Part shown: piece by piece, positions 10,736 through 19,654 of the stretch
Layout of the letters: each line of letters starts with the position of its first letter
Numbering within the stretch: position 1 is the first letter of the stretch
Assembly: GCF_000172795.2 (NCBI RefSeq)
Contig: NZ_CP020947.1
Location: forward strand, 1-60,000
Length of the DNA stretch: 60,000 nucleotides
Direction: 5' to 3'
Source of the DNA: Rhizobium sp. CIAT894
GTDB taxonomy: Bacteria; Pseudomonadota; Alphaproteobacteria; Rhizobiales; Rhizobiaceae
Notes under the pieces: model-generated
The model's input: the letters and a program-made list of their open reading frames with translations, nothing else
Database searches by the model: none
Told to the model about the DNA's origin: nothing
Made by a program: the position numbers and the translations under genes

Positions 10736-11335
10736 TCAGTCGGCAATAAAATGGCCGTTGAAGGCGACCTCGGAGAGCGGTTTGCGCTGGCTGGGGAATT
10801 CGCGTGCCTGATTGCGTTCGGAAAGGACGCTCTTGTCGGCGATCCGGCCGACGGCGACACCGGCTTCGACCCGATAACCCTCGGGAATGGCGAAAGTCTG
10901 CCGGATCTCGTCATGCTTGATGCCGCCCATGCCATGGGCGTAAAAACCGGAGAGACGCGCCTGGAGCGCCAGGTATCCCCAGGCCGTGCCGGCATCGAAG
11001 GAATGGGTGTAGCTCGGCTTTGTCTCTGCTGAGCCGGCGGTCCCGGTGAAGGCGCGCGAGACGACGAAAATCAGCGCCGATGCGTTCGCCGCCCATTCCT
11101 GGTTGGCATCGACGAGCAATCCGACGAATGTCTGCCACTGCTCCGACCCTTTCAGGGCATAGATGAAGCGCCAGGGCTGTTGATTGGACGAGGACGGCGC
11201 CCAATGGGCGGCGTCGAGCAGGCTGAGCAGCTGTGCTTCCTCGATGATTTCGCCGGTGAAGGCGCGGGGTGACCAACGGTCGAGAAACATCGGATCGATC
11301 GGATATTGGGATTCGCGGTTATTGCTCTTCGTCAT
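10736..11335 (-). CDS. nitroreductase family protein
   Basis: The 199-residue protein is an FMN-dependent nitroreductase-family oxidoreductase (NfsB/NADH oxidase-like fold). The phosphate/FMN motif RWSPRAFTGE is at residues 17-26, AAHWAPSSSNQQPWRF follows near 40, and the second FMN loop GVAVGRIADK lies near the C-terminus. Substrates of this family range from quinones to nitroaromatics, and none can be assigned here. The start at 11335 was chosen because upstream in-frame sequence has no family similarity. The DUF2218 gene is upstream on the same strand, 46 bases away, and the two may share a promoter. Confidence 0.9.
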   Translation of the reverse strand: MTKSNNRESQYPIDPMFLDRWSPRAFTGEIIEEAQLLSLLDAAHWAPSSSNQQPWRFIYALKGSEQWQTFVGLLVDANQEWAANASALIFVVSRAFTGTAGSAETKPSYTHSFDAGTAWGYLALQARLSGFYAHGMGGIKHDEIRQTFAIPEGYRVEAGVAVGRIADKSVLSERNQAREFPSQRKPLSEVAFNGHFIAD

Positions 11336-11381
11336 GCTTATTCCCGGGGGTTGGAGGCAGAAATTCGGATCGGAGTTCGGT

Positions 11382-11666
11382 TCAGTCTGTCCAGACGATG
11401 TCGAGGTCCTCGCGAAAGGCAAAACGTTTCAGATGATCGTCGATGACACCCTGCATTCTGGCCTGCTGCGCGGCATCGGCGACGGAAAGCGCCATGGTCG
11501 GCGTCGTATCGTCGGCGGTAAACGTCACTTCGGTCGTCTCGCTGAACGGCACCCGGCCCTTCTGCGGGTCGAAATAGACGCTGAATTTATGGCTCCAGTG
11601 TTTGCAGAGCTGCTGCAGATAGCGGCTTGCATGTTCGGTGCGCACGACGGCTTTGGAAAGGTGCAT
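11382..11666 (-). CDS. DUF2218 domain protein
   Basis: This 94-residue protein matches DUF2218, whose function is unknown. The conserved segment ASRYLQQLCKHWSHKF lies at residues 13-28, and the Cys, His and Trp there are the most notable residues. Starts at 11678 (four residues longer) and 11702 are possible. The chosen ATG has GGAG at a good distance, which the others lack. It lies directly upstream of the nitroreductase gene and divergent from the glutathione transferase gene, suggesting a redox or detoxification context. Confidence 0.8.
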   Translation of the reverse strand: MHLSKAVVRTEHASRYLQQLCKHWSHKFSVYFDPQKGRVPFSETTEVTFTADDTTPTMALSVADAAQQARMQGVIDDHLKRFAFREDLDIVWTD

Positions 11667-11681
11667 GTCAAACTCCATTTC

Positions 11682-11718
11682 ATCTTGGATTGGAGCCCTC
11701 ATCTTGGACTAATCCAAG
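11682..11718. promoter_or_regulatory. candidate operator with three TTGGA/TCCAA half-sites
   Basis: ATCTTGGA occurs at 11682-11689 and again at 11701-11708, 19 bases apart. The second copy forms a perfect palindrome with TCCAAG at 11713-11718 (CTTGGA-4 nt-TCCAAG). The cluster lies upstream of the DUF2218 start, in the divergent region shared with the GST gene, so it may control one or both. The binding protein is unknown. Confidence 0.45.
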
Positions 11719-11858
11719 TCTTATTTCCTGCTTCGCAGCCTTGGCAAGCGCAGCGTCGTCGCAATCGGGGTGTACAGACTGTCTTCATAAAAGCGGCCTC
11801 ACGCGGGCGTCAAAGCAGGATAATAAAACGCTTCAGTCAATCGATCGGAGAGTTGCGC

Positions 11859-12812
11859 ATGCTGGTGAATGGAAAATGGACGGAGGACTGGCAGCCCGTT
11901 CAGGCAAAGGATGAAAAGGGCGGCTTCATCAGGCAGACTTCGAGTTTCCGCAACTGGGTCACCCCGGATGGCGCCGCCGGGCCGACGGGTGAAGCCGGCT
12001 TCGAAGCCGGCCCCGGCCGGTATCACCTCTATGTCGCCTATATCTGCCCCTGGGCCTCACGTACTTTGATCGGCCGCAAGCTCAAGGGGCTCGACGACGT
12101 CCTTTCCGTCTCCGTCGTCGAACCGCTGCTCAGCAGACAGGGTTGGCGCTTCGGCGATTATCCCGGCGCCACCGAGGATCACGTCAACGGCACGACGTAT
12201 CTGCATGAAATCTATACGCGCGCGTCCGCCGATTTCACCGGCCGGGCCACCGTGCCGGTTCTCTGGGACAAGCAGAGAAAGACCATCGTCAACAATGAAT
12301 CCGCCGATATCCTGCGCATGCTGAACAGCGGCTTCGGCGACCTGGCAAAAAATCCGATCGATCTTTACCCGGCGGAAAGACGCAGCGAGATCGATGCTTT
12401 CAACGACCGCATCTATCCCGCGCTCAACAATGGCGTCTACCGCGCCGGTTTTGCCACCACCCAGCTTGCCTACGAAGAAGCCTTCGCCGATGTCTTTGCC
12501 TGCCTTGATTGGATCGAGCCGCAGTTTGCCGATCGGTCCTTTCTTTTCGCCGATCATCCGACGGAAAGCGATATCCGGCTCTTCGTCACCCTCGTGCGCT
12601 TCGACGTCGCCTATTACGGCATTTTCAAATGCAATCTGCACCGGCTTTCCGACTATGCCAATCTGCGCGCCTTTTGCCGCCGCATGCTGGATTGGCCGGG
12701 TATCGCGGAAACGGTCAATCTCGATCACATCAAGCGCGGCTACTACTCGATCGAAAGCCTCAACCCGACAAAGATCGTCCCCGTCGGGCCTGATCTTGCG
12801 GAAATTTTTTAA
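11859..12812 (+). CDS. glutathione S-transferase, glutathionyl-hydroquinone reductase type
   Basis: The 317-residue protein matches the S-glutathionyl-(chloro)hydroquinone reductase group (YqjG/PcpF/ECM4-like), which removes glutathione from conjugated quinols using a catalytic cysteine. The cysteine lies in YICPWASRTL near residue 64. NNESADILRML is the glutathione-binding region of the thioredoxin fold, and the C-terminal half is the all-helical domain. The ATG at 11859 is preceded by CGGAG. An open frame extends far upstream but overlaps the opposite-strand genes. Located divergently from nitroreductase and DUF2218 genes. Confidence 0.9.
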   Translation: MLVNGKWTEDWQPVQAKDEKGGFIRQTSSFRNWVTPDGAAGPTGEAGFEAGPGRYHLYVAYICPWASRTLIGRKLKGLDDVLSVSVVEPLLSRQGWRFGDYPGATEDHVNGTTYLHEIYTRASADFTGRATVPVLWDKQRKTIVNNESADILRMLNSGFGDLAKNPIDLYPAERRSEIDAFNDRIYPALNNGVYRAGFATTQLAYEEAFADVFACLDWIEPQFADRSFLFADHPTESDIRLFVTLVRFDVAYYGIFKCNLHRLSDYANLRAFCRRMLDWPGIAETVNLDHIKRGYYSIESLNPTKIVPVGPDLAEIF

Positions 12813-12960
12813 AGCGTGATGCCGCAATTCATGCGGTTTGAGCCGAAATCCATTCGAATCCAGGAAAAGTCGTACCGCTTGGCGGCAAAGCCGTAATGAC
12901 ACCGGTGAATAATTCGTTCATAGGTGGCTGCAAATCCGTTTTCGATGAGGAGGAAATTCC

Positions 12961-13803
12961 ATGAAGCTGATGCGTGTTGGCGAAGCAGGCAATGAAAAAC
13001 CCGCGCTTCTCGATGCCGATGGCAAGATCCGCGATCTCTCCGGTCACGTCGCCGATATCGGCGGTGAGGCGATCTCGCCGGCGGGCCTTGCAAAGATCGC
13101 GGCAATCGATCCGAAGAGCCTTCCGGAGCTTGCCCCCGGCCGTATCGGTGCCTGCGTTGCCGGCACCGGCAAATTCATCTGCATCGGCCTCAATTTCTCC
13201 GACCATGCCGCCGAAACCGGCGCCACGGTGCCGCCCGAGCCGGTGATCTTCATGAAGGCGACCTCGGCCATCGTTGGTCCGAACGACAGCGTCCGGATCC
13301 CGCGCGGTTCGGAAAAGACCGATTGGGAGGTCGAACTCGGCGTCGTCATCGGCAAGACCGCGAAATATGTCAGCGAAGCCGACGCGCTCGATTACGTCGC
13401 CGGCTATTGCGTGTCGCATGATGTTTCCGAGCGCGCCTTCCAGACGGAACGCGCCGGTCAGTGGACCAAGGGCAAATCCTGCGACACCTTCGGACCGATC
13501 GGTCCCTGGCTGGTCACCAAGGACGAGATCGCCGATCCGCAAAACCTCGGCATGTGGCTGAAGGTCAACGGCCAGACGATGCAGAATGGCTCGTCCAAGA
13601 CCATGGTCTATGGTGTCGCCCACATCGTTGCCTATCTCAGCCAGTTCATGTCGCTGCATCCGGGCGACGTCATCTCCACCGGAACGCCTCCGGGCGTCGG
13701 CATGGGCATGAAACCGCCACATTATCTCAAGGCCGGCGACGTGGTCGAACTCGGCATCGAGGGTCTCGGCACGCAGAAGCAGACCTTCGTAGCGGATCAT
13801 TAA
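12961..13803 (+). CDS. fumarylacetoacetate hydrolase family protein
   Basis: The 280-residue protein has an N-terminal cap (about 1-65) and an FAH catalytic domain (from CIGLNFSDHAAETG near residue 75). The metal ligands are visible as the glutamates in WEVELGVVIG and the aspartate in VSHDVSERAFQ. This family includes hydrolases and decarboxylases for acylpyruvates, ureidoglycolate and 2,4-diketo-3-deoxy sugar acids. The substrate cannot be fixed from sequence. A strong GAGGAGG ribosome-binding site precedes the ATG. It stands alone, ended by a hairpin at 13847. Confidence 0.88.
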   Translation: MKLMRVGEAGNEKPALLDADGKIRDLSGHVADIGGEAISPAGLAKIAAIDPKSLPELAPGRIGACVAGTGKFICIGLNFSDHAAETGATVPPEPVIFMKATSAIVGPNDSVRIPRGSEKTDWEVELGVVIGKTAKYVSEADALDYVAGYCVSHDVSERAFQTERAGQWTKGKSCDTFGPIGPWLVTKDEIADPQNLGMWLKVNGQTMQNGSSKTMVYGVAHIVAYLSQFMSLHPGDVISTGTPPGVGMGMKPPHYLKAGDVVELGIEGLGTQKQTFVADH

Positions 13804-13846
13804 CGACGCTTTCTGCTGAGAGACTTAAGTTTTCCAGTCGATACTG

Positions 13847-13877
13847 ATGCCGGAGAGTCACTTCTCCGGCATTTCTT
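13847..13877 (+). terminator. Rho-independent terminator after the FAH gene
   Basis: ATGCCGGAGA and TCTCCGGCAT form a perfect 10-bp stem (13847-13856 and 13863-13872) with a 6-base loop, followed by TTTCTT. Confidence 0.8.
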
Positions 13878-13971
13878 GTGCGGGTCTGGTTCGTCCATGT
13901 TGCTGTGCAACAAAAAACTGTTAGTCTGAGTAACGTGCCCGCGTAACGGAAAGATTCGATGCCTTTCAATC

Positions 13972-14004
13972 GGCGCCATCTTTTCGATAGAGAAAGGTGG
14001 CGCC
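13972..14004 (+). promoter_or_regulatory. hairpin covering the phaZ ribosome-binding site
   Basis: GGCGCCATCTTT (13972-13983) pairs with AAAGGTGGCGCC (13993-14004) over 12 positions with one G-U wobble. The right arm contains the only good Shine-Dalgarno sequence for phaZ (AAAGGTGG), so folding would hide it. A T-rich stretch follows, so a terminator reading is also possible. Confidence 0.5.
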
Positions 14005-14005
14005 T

Positions 14006-15283
14006 TTGTTTTATCAGCTTTATGAATTGAACCATGCTGCCATGGCGCCGTTTCGCGCTGCGGCCGACATCATGCGATTTGCCTATGCCAACCCGCTGAA
14101 CCCGTTTTCCCATACGCCGCTCGGCCGGACGATGGCCGCAAGTCTCGAAATGTTCGAACGCACGACGCGCCGCTACGGCAAGCCGGAATTCGGGCTGAAG
14201 CAGACGACGATCGGCGATCAGACGGTTTTTGTTCGTGAAGAGGTCGTCTGGTCGCGGCCCTTCTGCAATCTCCTGCATTTCGCCCGCAACGCCCCGGCCG
14301 CCCGGGGCAACGATCCCCGTATCCTGATCGTCGCGCCGATGTCCGGCCACTATGCGACGCTGCTGCGCGGCACGGTGGAGGCGCTGCTGCCGAGCGCCGA
14401 TGTCTACATCACCGACTGGATCGACGCCCGCATGGTGCCGATGACGGAAGGCACGTTCGATTTCGACGACTACGTCGACTATGTCATCGAGATGCTGCAT
14501 TTCCTCGGGCAGGACACGCATGTCATTGCCGTCTGTCAGCCTTCCGTTCCGGTGCTGGCGGCCGCCGCGGTGATGGAGGAAGCCAATGATCCGCTGTCTC
14601 CGTCGTCGATGACGCTGATGGGCGGCCCGATCGACACGCGCATCAACCCGACGGCGGTCAACAAGCTCGCCCAGGAGCGGTCGCTGCAATGGTTCTCCGA
14701 CAATGTCATCATGAACGTGCCCTGGCCGCAGCCGGGCTTCATGCGCCCGGTCTATCCGGGATTCCTGCAGCTTTCGGGATTCATGTCGATGAATCTCGAC
14801 CGCCATCTCGTCGCCCACAAGGAATTCTTCATGCATCTCGTGAAGAACGACGGCGAGCCGGAAAAACACCGCGATTTCTACGACGAATATCTCGCCGTCA
14901 TGGATCTGACCGCCGAATTCTATCTGCAGACGGTCGAGCAGGTTTTCATGAAGCATTCCCTGCCGAAGGGCGAACTGATGCATCGCGGCAAACGCGTCGA
15001 TCCGGCAGCGATTCGCAAAGTGGCGCTGCTGACCGTCGAGGGCGAGAACGACGACATCTCGGGCGTCGGCCAGACAAAGGCGGCGCAGACCATCTGCGTG
15101 AATATTCCCGAAGATATGCGCATGCACTATCTGCAGCCGGATGTCGGCCATTACGGTGTTTTCAACGGCTCGCGGTTCCGCCGCGAGATCGCGCCGCGCA
15201 TCATCAATTTTGTCCGGGAGCATTCCCGTTCAGCCGTCAAGCCGCCGGTGCCGCGCGTTATCAAGGGCGGCCGCACCGCCTGA
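14006..15283 (+). CDS. phaZ: intracellular polyhydroxyalkanoate depolymerase
   Basis: The 425-residue protein matches intracellular PHB depolymerases (PhaZ1 type), which release 3-hydroxybutyrate from stored granules. The alpha/beta hydrolase nucleophile is a cysteine (Cys177 in VCQPSVP) instead of serine, as in the Ralstonia PhaZ1 family. GHYATLL near 114 and DVGHYGVF near the C-terminus supply other conserved loops. Start choice: TTG at 14006 gives MFYQLYELNHAA, the usual family N-terminus, with AAAGGTGG 6 bases upstream. A GTG at 13997 is in frame but overlaps that site. The gene is monocistronic. Confidence 0.9.
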   Translation: MFYQLYELNHAAMAPFRAAADIMRFAYANPLNPFSHTPLGRTMAASLEMFERTTRRYGKPEFGLKQTTIGDQTVFVREEVVWSRPFCNLLHFARNAPAARGNDPRILIVAPMSGHYATLLRGTVEALLPSADVYITDWIDARMVPMTEGTFDFDDYVDYVIEMLHFLGQDTHVIAVCQPSVPVLAAAAVMEEANDPLSPSSMTLMGGPIDTRINPTAVNKLAQERSLQWFSDNVIMNVPWPQPGFMRPVYPGFLQLSGFMSMNLDRHLVAHKEFFMHLVKNDGEPEKHRDFYDEYLAVMDLTAEFYLQTVEQVFMKHSLPKGELMHRGKRVDPAAIRKVALLTVEGENDDISGVGQTKAAQTICVNIPEDMRMHYLQPDVGHYGVFNGSRFRREIAPRIINFVREHSRSAVKPPVPRVIKGGRTA

Positions 15284-15388
15284 TTTAGGGGTGGCTGATT
15301 TAGAAAAGCGGATTCAAGGCTTTGTCCGATTTCATGGGCAATCGTCTTGAAGGCCGTTGTTGCGGTAACCACATCGATTTCAGCGTTC

Positions 15389-15421
15389 GGTATCCTGCCG
15401 GGCGCGGAAAGCGAGGATACC
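15389..15421 (+). promoter_or_regulatory. inverted repeat overlapping the DUF2852 ribosome-binding site
   Basis: GGTATCC (15389-15395) and GGATACC (15415-15421) are perfect 7-bp arms separated by 19 bases. The right arm includes part of the GCGAGGA ribosome-binding site of the following gene. Regulatory meaning is speculative. Confidence 0.35.
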
Positions 15422-15427
15422 CGCACG

Positions 15428-15862
15428 ATGAACCAGTCAGCATTGCTTCGACCGGATTGGACTCCGGCTACCATTGCCCTGATGATTCTCGGCTTCATGG
15501 TTTTCTGGCCTCTGGGTCTGGCCATGCTTGCCTATATCATCTTCGGCGACCGTCTGCGCGGCTTCAAGCGTGACGTCAACCAGGCGACCGATGGCTTCTT
15601 TGCCTCCTGCCGCCGTTCGAACGGCCGTCACCGCCCGCACTTCTCGACCGGCAACGTCGCCTTCGACGACTGGCGCAAGGCCGAGATCGACCGGATCGAG
15701 GAAGAGCGCCGCAAGCTCGACGAAATGCGCGAGGAATTCGACGCCTACATGCGCGAACTTCGCCGCGCCAAGGACCAGGAAGAGTTCGATCGCTTCATGC
15801 GTGACCGCAAGAACAGCAAGCGTGACGACAACGGCCCGGTCGCTGAATACCAGACGCCGTGA
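15428..15862 (+). CDS. DUF2852 membrane protein
   Basis: The 144-residue protein matches DUF2852, an alphaproteobacterial family of unknown function. One membrane helix spans about residues 15-38 (IALMILGFMVFWPLGLAMLAYIIF, given here in part). It is followed by a cytoplasmic region with a long charged helix (residues about 82-128, EEERRKLDEMREEFDAYMR) likely to form a coiled coil. The ATG at 15428 is preceded by GCGAGGA. A longer in-frame start at 15347 would add residues unlike the family. A terminator follows. Confidence 0.85.
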   Translation: MNQSALLRPDWTPATIALMILGFMVFWPLGLAMLAYIIFGDRLRGFKRDVNQATDGFFASCRRSNGRHRPHFSTGNVAFDDWRKAEIDRIEEERRKLDEMREEFDAYMRELRRAKDQEEFDRFMRDRKNSKRDDNGPVAEYQTP

Positions 15863-15882
15863 AGGCCTGAATGCTGAAAACG

Positions 15883-15909
15883 ACCGGCATCTCCCGATGC
15901 CGGTTTTTC
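15883..15909 (+). terminator. Rho-independent terminator after DUF2852
   Basis: ACCGGCATC and GATGCCGGT form a perfect 9-bp stem (15883-15891 and 15896-15904) with a 4-base loop, followed by a run of T. Confidence 0.9.
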
Positions 15910-15944
15910 TATGTCCGCTGCCGGCGAATCGGGTAGAAACAACC

Positions 15945-16703
15945 ATGTTCTCGCTTCTGAAGACAAGGCCGAAAGCCCGAAAGCCGGCTCCACCCGAAAC
16001 GCGGACGCTTGATGTGGCCGGCCGCCTCATGCCGCTGACCATCAAGCAGCACGACCGGGCGACACGCATCACCTTGCGCATCGAGCCGGGTGGTCGGGCG
16101 TTGAAGATGACGGTGCCGAAAGGTCTTGCGGCACGCGAGGTCAATGCCTTTCTCGATCGGCATCAGGGTTGGCTGCTCACCAAACTTGCCAAGTTTTCGA
16201 CCGATGCCGGCCTGCGCGACGGCGGCGAAATTCTCTTTCGTGGCGTTTCCCATCGCATCCAGCATACCGGCAGCGTGCGCGGCCTGACGGAGGCCGTCTC
16301 CATGGATGGCAAACCGGTGCTGCTGGTCAGCGGCATGCCGGAACATGTCGGGCGGCGCATTGCGGCCTTTCTCAAGAAAGAAGCGCGCACCGACCTCGTC
16401 AGGCTGGCGACGATGCATGCCGGAACAATCCGGGCCCCGATCCGCTCGATCTCGATGAAGGATACCCGCAGCCGCTGGGGCTCTTGCTCGTCGGAGGGAA
16501 ATCTGAGCTTTTCCTGGCGTATCGTCATGGCGCCGCCCTCGGTGATCGATTATCTCGCCGCCCACGAAGTTGCCCATCTCAAGGAGATGAATCACGGGCC
16601 TCGCTTCTGGGCGCTTTGCAAGAAGCTCTGCCCCGGCATGGAGGAAGCGAAATCCTGGCTGAAGCGGCACGGAAGCCAGTTGCACGCGATTGATTTCGAC
16701 TGA
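15945..16703 (+). CDS. YgjP/SprT-like zinc metallopeptidase (DUF45)
   Basis: The 252-residue protein matches the YgjP (DUF45, M48-like) metal-dependent hydrolases. The zinc motif is HEVAHLKEMNHGPRFW near residue 206: two histidines, the catalytic glutamate and a third downstream histidine. DTRSRWGSCSSEGNLSF precedes it, as in the family. Cellular substrates are unknown. The ATG at 15945 follows the terminator at 15883-15909. Earlier in-frame sequence overlaps the DUF2852 gene in another frame and is not related. Confidence 0.88.
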   Translation: MFSLLKTRPKARKPAPPETRTLDVAGRLMPLTIKQHDRATRITLRIEPGGRALKMTVPKGLAAREVNAFLDRHQGWLLTKLAKFSTDAGLRDGGEILFRGVSHRIQHTGSVRGLTEAVSMDGKPVLLVSGMPEHVGRRIAAFLKKEARTDLVRLATMHAGTIRAPIRSISMKDTRSRWGSCSSEGNLSFSWRIVMAPPSVIDYLAAHEVAHLKEMNHGPRFWALCKKLCPGMEEAKSWLKRHGSQLHAIDFD

Positions 16704-16717
16704 CCGACGTTGGCGCT

Positions 16718-16761
16718 AAATGCAGCCTAGCACGCAAATTGGCTCGACTCTTGCTGCATTT
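16718..16761 (+). promoter_or_regulatory. inverted repeat upstream of trpF
   Basis: AAATGCAGC (16718-16726) and GCTGCATTT (16753-16761) are perfect 9-bp arms separated by 26 bases, ending 17 bases before the trpF ATG. No leader peptide with tandem Trp codons was found, so this is not a classical attenuator. An operator or leader stem is possible. Confidence 0.35.
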
Positions 16762-16778
16762 CGTGTCACTTCGCTGCC

Positions 16779-17447
16779 ATGAAACCCGATATCAAGATCT
16801 GTGGCTTGAAGACGCCCGAAGCGATCGATCGTGCGCTGAAACGCGGCGCGACCCATATCGGTTTTATCTTCTTCGAAAAGAGCCCACGCTACATCGAGCC
16901 GGACCTGGCGGGTAAACTGGCCGAACCGGCACGCGGCAAGGCGAAGATCGTCGCCGTCGTCGTCGATCCCACCAATGACGAGCTGGATGAGATCGTCTCG
17001 CTGTTGAAGCCGGATATTCTGCAGCTGCACGGCAACGAGAGCCCCGAACATGTGCTGACGATCAAGGCGCTCTATGGCCTGCCGGTCATGAAAGTCTTTT
17101 CCGTGCGCACGGCCGACGATCTGAAGCGCGTCGAGGCCTATATCGGCATCGCCGACCGTTTCCTGTTCGACGCGAAAGCGCCGAAGGGTTCGGAACTGCC
17201 CGGCGGCAACGGCATTTCCTTCGACTGGAGCCTTTTGAGCTGGCTCGACGGTAGCATCGACTACATGCTGTCCGGCGGGCTGAACAAGGACAATGTCGCG
17301 GATGCGCTTGTGAAGACCAAGGCACGTGGTATCGACGTCTCCTCGGGCGTCGAAACCGCGCCCGGCGTGAAGAGCGTCGCAATGATCGATGAATTTTTCG
17401 ATGCGGTCGAAGAGGCGGACGCGCCTGTCATGGCCTCAGGGAGTTGA
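16779..17447 (+). CDS. trpF: phosphoribosylanthranilate isomerase
   Basis: The 222-residue TIM barrel performs the Amadori rearrangement of phosphoribosylanthranilate in tryptophan synthesis. The catalytic cysteine is in KICGL (Cys8), LQLHGNE marks the third strand, LFDAKAPKG carries the catalytic aspartate, and [10 protein letters not shown] is the phosphate-binding loop. It heads the trpF-trpB-trpA-accD-folC run. Its stop lies 2 bases before the trpB GTG. trpE, trpD and trpC are not in the window, in line with the split trp genes of rhizobia. Confidence 0.96.
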   Translation: MKPDIKICGLKTPEAIDRALKRGATHIGFIFFEKSPRYIEPDLAGKLAEPARGKAKIVAVVVDPTNDELDEIVSLLKPDILQLHGNESPEHVLTIKALYGLPVMKVFSVRTADDLKRVEAYIGIADRFLFDAKAPKGSELPGGNGISFDWSLLSWLDGSIDYMLSGGLNKDNVADALVKTKARGIDVSSGVETAPGVKSVAMIDEFFDAVEEADAPVMASGS

Positions 17448-17449
17448 GA

Positions 17450-18670
17450 GTGAACGAAACGCCTAAACCGAATTCCTTCCGTTCCGGGCCCGATGAAGAC
17501 GGCCGCTTCGGCATCTATGGCGGTCGTTTCGTTGCCGAAACATTGATGCCTTTGATCCTCGATCTGCAGGACGAGTGGAACAAGGCGAAGAACGATCCGG
17601 CATTCCAGGCCGAATTGAAGCATCTCGGCGCCCATTATATCGGTCGCCCGAGCCCGCTCTATTTCGCCGAGCGGCTGACGGCCGAACTCGGCGGCGCCAA
17701 GATCTATTTCAAGCGTGAGGAGCTGAACCACACCGGCTCGCACAAGATCAACAACTGCATCGGCCAGATCCTGCTCGCCAAGCGCATGGGCAAGACCCGC
17801 ATCATCGCCGAAACCGGCGCCGGCCAGCACGGCGTCGCCTCGGCCACCGTCGCCGCCCGCTTCGGCCTTCCCTGCGTCGTCTATATGGGTGCCACCGACG
17901 TCGAGCGTCAGGCGCCGAATGTTTTCCGCATGAAGCTGCTCGGCGCCGAAGTCAAACCGGTCACCGCAGGCAGCGGCACGCTGAAGGACGCCATGAACGA
18001 GGCGCTGCGCGACTGGGTCACCAATGTCGAGGATACCTATTATCTGATCGGAACGGCGGCCGGTCCGCATCCCTATCCGGAGATGGTCCGCGATTTCCAG
18101 TCGGTGATCGGCGCGGAAGCGAAAGAGCAGATGCTGGCCGCCGAAGGTCGCCTGCCGGATCTCGTCGTCGCGGCCGTCGGCGGCGGTTCGAACGCCATCG
18201 GCATTTTCCATCCCTTCCTCGATGATCCCACCGTGAAGATCGTCGGCGTCGAAGCCGGCGGCAAGGGCCTGCAGGGCGACGAACATTGCGCGTCGATCAC
18301 TGCCGGTTCGCCGGGCGTGCTGCATGGCAACCGCACCTATCTGCTGCAGGATGGCGACGGCCAGATCAAGGAAGGCCATTCGATTTCGGCCGGTCTCGAT
18401 TATCCCGGCATCGGCCCCGAACATTCCTGGCTGAACGATACCGGCCGCGTCGACTACGTGCCGATCATGGATCACGAAGCGCTCGAGGCGTTCCAGACGC
18501 TGACCCGCCTCGAAGGCATCATCCCGGCACTCGAGCCCTCGCACGCGATTGCCGAGGTGATCAAGCGCGCACCGAAGATGGGCAAGGACGAGATCATCCT
18601 GATGAATCTCTCCGGTCGCGGCGACAAGGATATCTTCACCGTCGGCAAGATTCTGGGAATGGGACTGTAA
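17450..18670 (+). CDS. trpB: tryptophan synthase beta subunit
   Basis: The 406-residue PLP enzyme joins indole with serine to form tryptophan. The PLP lysine is Lys99 in [11 protein letters not shown], and GGGSNAIG is the phosphate-binding loop. The start is GTG at 17450, chosen because GGGAG lies 6 bases upstream. A TTG at 17444 would add two residues but overlaps the trpF stop. Only three bases separate it from trpA. Confidence 0.97.
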   Translation: MNETPKPNSFRSGPDEDGRFGIYGGRFVAETLMPLILDLQDEWNKAKNDPAFQAELKHLGAHYIGRPSPLYFAERLTAELGGAKIYFKREELNHTGSHKINNCIGQILLAKRMGKTRIIAETGAGQHGVASATVAARFGLPCVVYMGATDVERQAPNVFRMKLLGAEVKPVTAGSGTLKDAMNEALRDWVTNVEDTYYLIGTAAGPHPYPEMVRDFQSVIGAEAKEQMLAAEGRLPDLVVAAVGGGSNAIGIFHPFLDDPTVKIVGVEAGGKGLQGDEHCASITAGSPGVLHGNRTYLLQDGDGQIKEGHSISAGLDYPGIGPEHSWLNDTGRVDYVPIMDHEALEAFQTLTRLEGIIPALEPSHAIAEVIKRAPKMGKDEIILMNLSGRGDKDIFTVGKILGMGL

Positions 18671-18673
18671 GAC

Positions 18674-19513
18674 ATGACCGCACGCATGGACAAACGCTTT
18701 GCCGAGCTTAAGGCCGAGGGCCGTCCGGCGCTTGTGACCTATTTCATGGGCGGCGATCCTGATTACGATACCTCGCTCGGCATCATGAAGGCGCTGCCGG
18801 AAGCAGGCTCCGACATCATCGAACTCGGCATGCCCTTTTCCGATCCGATGGCCGACGGACCAGCGATCCAGCTGGCTGGCCAGCGCGCGCTGAAAGGCGG
18901 TCAGACGCTAAAGAAGACGCTGCAACTGGCGGCCGATTTCCGCAGGACCAATGATGCGACGCCGATCGTCATGATGGGCTATTACAATCCGATCTATATT
19001 TATGGCGTCGAGAAATTCCTCGACGACGCGATCGCCGCCGGCATCGACGGCCTGATCGTCGTCGATCTGCCGCCGGAGATGGATGACGAGCTCTGCATTC
19101 CGGCGATCCGCAAGGGCATCAATTTCATCCGTCTGGCGACGCCGACCACCGACGAGAAGCGCCTGCCTGCCGTCCTGAAAAACACCTCCGGCTTCGTCTA
19201 CTACGTCTCGATGAACGGCATCACCGGCTCGGCGCTGCCCGATCCGTCGCTGGTTTCGGGCGCTGTCCAGCGCATCAAGCAGCATACCGAATTGCCGGTC
19301 TGCGTCGGCTTCGGCGTCAAAACGGCGGAGCATGCGAAAGTCATCGGCGGTTCGGCCGATGGCGTCGTCGTCGGCACCGCCATCGTCAATCAGGTCGCCA
19401 CCAGCCTGACCGCGGACGGGAAGGCCACGGCCGATACGGTTCAGGCAGTCGCAACACTGGTGCGCGGTCTGTCCTCGGGAACACGTTCGGCGCGCCTTGT
19501 TGCTGCCGAATAG
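18674..19513 (+). CDS. trpA: tryptophan synthase alpha subunit
   Basis: The 279-residue TIM barrel cleaves indole-3-glycerol phosphate to indole, which is channelled to TrpB. Catalytic Glu50 and Asp61 lie in [15 protein letters not shown]. The phosphate loop GFGVKTAEH is near residue 214. It is followed by a 141-base gap that contains an intergenic repeat before accD. Confidence 0.97.
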   Translation: MTARMDKRFAELKAEGRPALVTYFMGGDPDYDTSLGIMKALPEAGSDIIELGMPFSDPMADGPAIQLAGQRALKGGQTLKKTLQLAADFRRTNDATPIVMMGYYNPIYIYGVEKFLDDAIAAGIDGLIVVDLPPEMDDELCIPAIRKGINFIRLATPTTDEKRLPAVLKNTSGFVYYVSMNGITGSALPDPSLVSGAVQRIKQHTELPVCVGFGVKTAEHAKVIGGSADGVVVGTAIVNQVATSLTADGKATADTVQAVATLVRGLSSGTRSARLVAAE

Positions 19514-19532
19514 TTTGCCCACATTGGCGATG

Positions 19533-19634
19533 GAGCATGTCGCGCAAAAGTGTGCCGCGGTTTTGCGGCAACGACTGCGGGAAAACAAAGATCTAAAGCG
19601 TGGCAACCGATCTGAAAGATCGCGACGCGTGTTA
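19533..19634 (+). repeat. rhizobial intergenic repeat, variant C
   Basis: The gap between trpA and accD holds a repeat-like sequence. Its core GCAAAAGTGTGCCGCGGTTT (19545-19564) differs at one position from the core of the repeat at 41573-41640. It then continues with a different tail (TCTGAAAGATCGCGACGCG, 19612-19630). It resembles a common rhizobial intergenic mosaic repeat. The outer ends are approximate. Confidence 0.6.
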
Positions 19635-19654
19635 GTCAGTTAGGAGAATTCAAG

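Noticed and set aside
11184..11858. Long in-frame upstream extension of the GST gene
   Set aside because: It runs antisense through the nitroreductase and DUF2218 genes. The ATG at 11859 has a ribosome-binding site and gives the family N-terminus.
12813..12960. Further copy of the intergenic repeat after the GST gene
   Set aside because: It starts with AAAGCGTG like other rhizobial repeats, but the rest does not align convincingly with the three listed elements.
16704..16778. Tryptophan attenuator before trpF
   Set aside because: An inverted repeat is present, but no short leader peptide with consecutive Trp codons or T run follows it.
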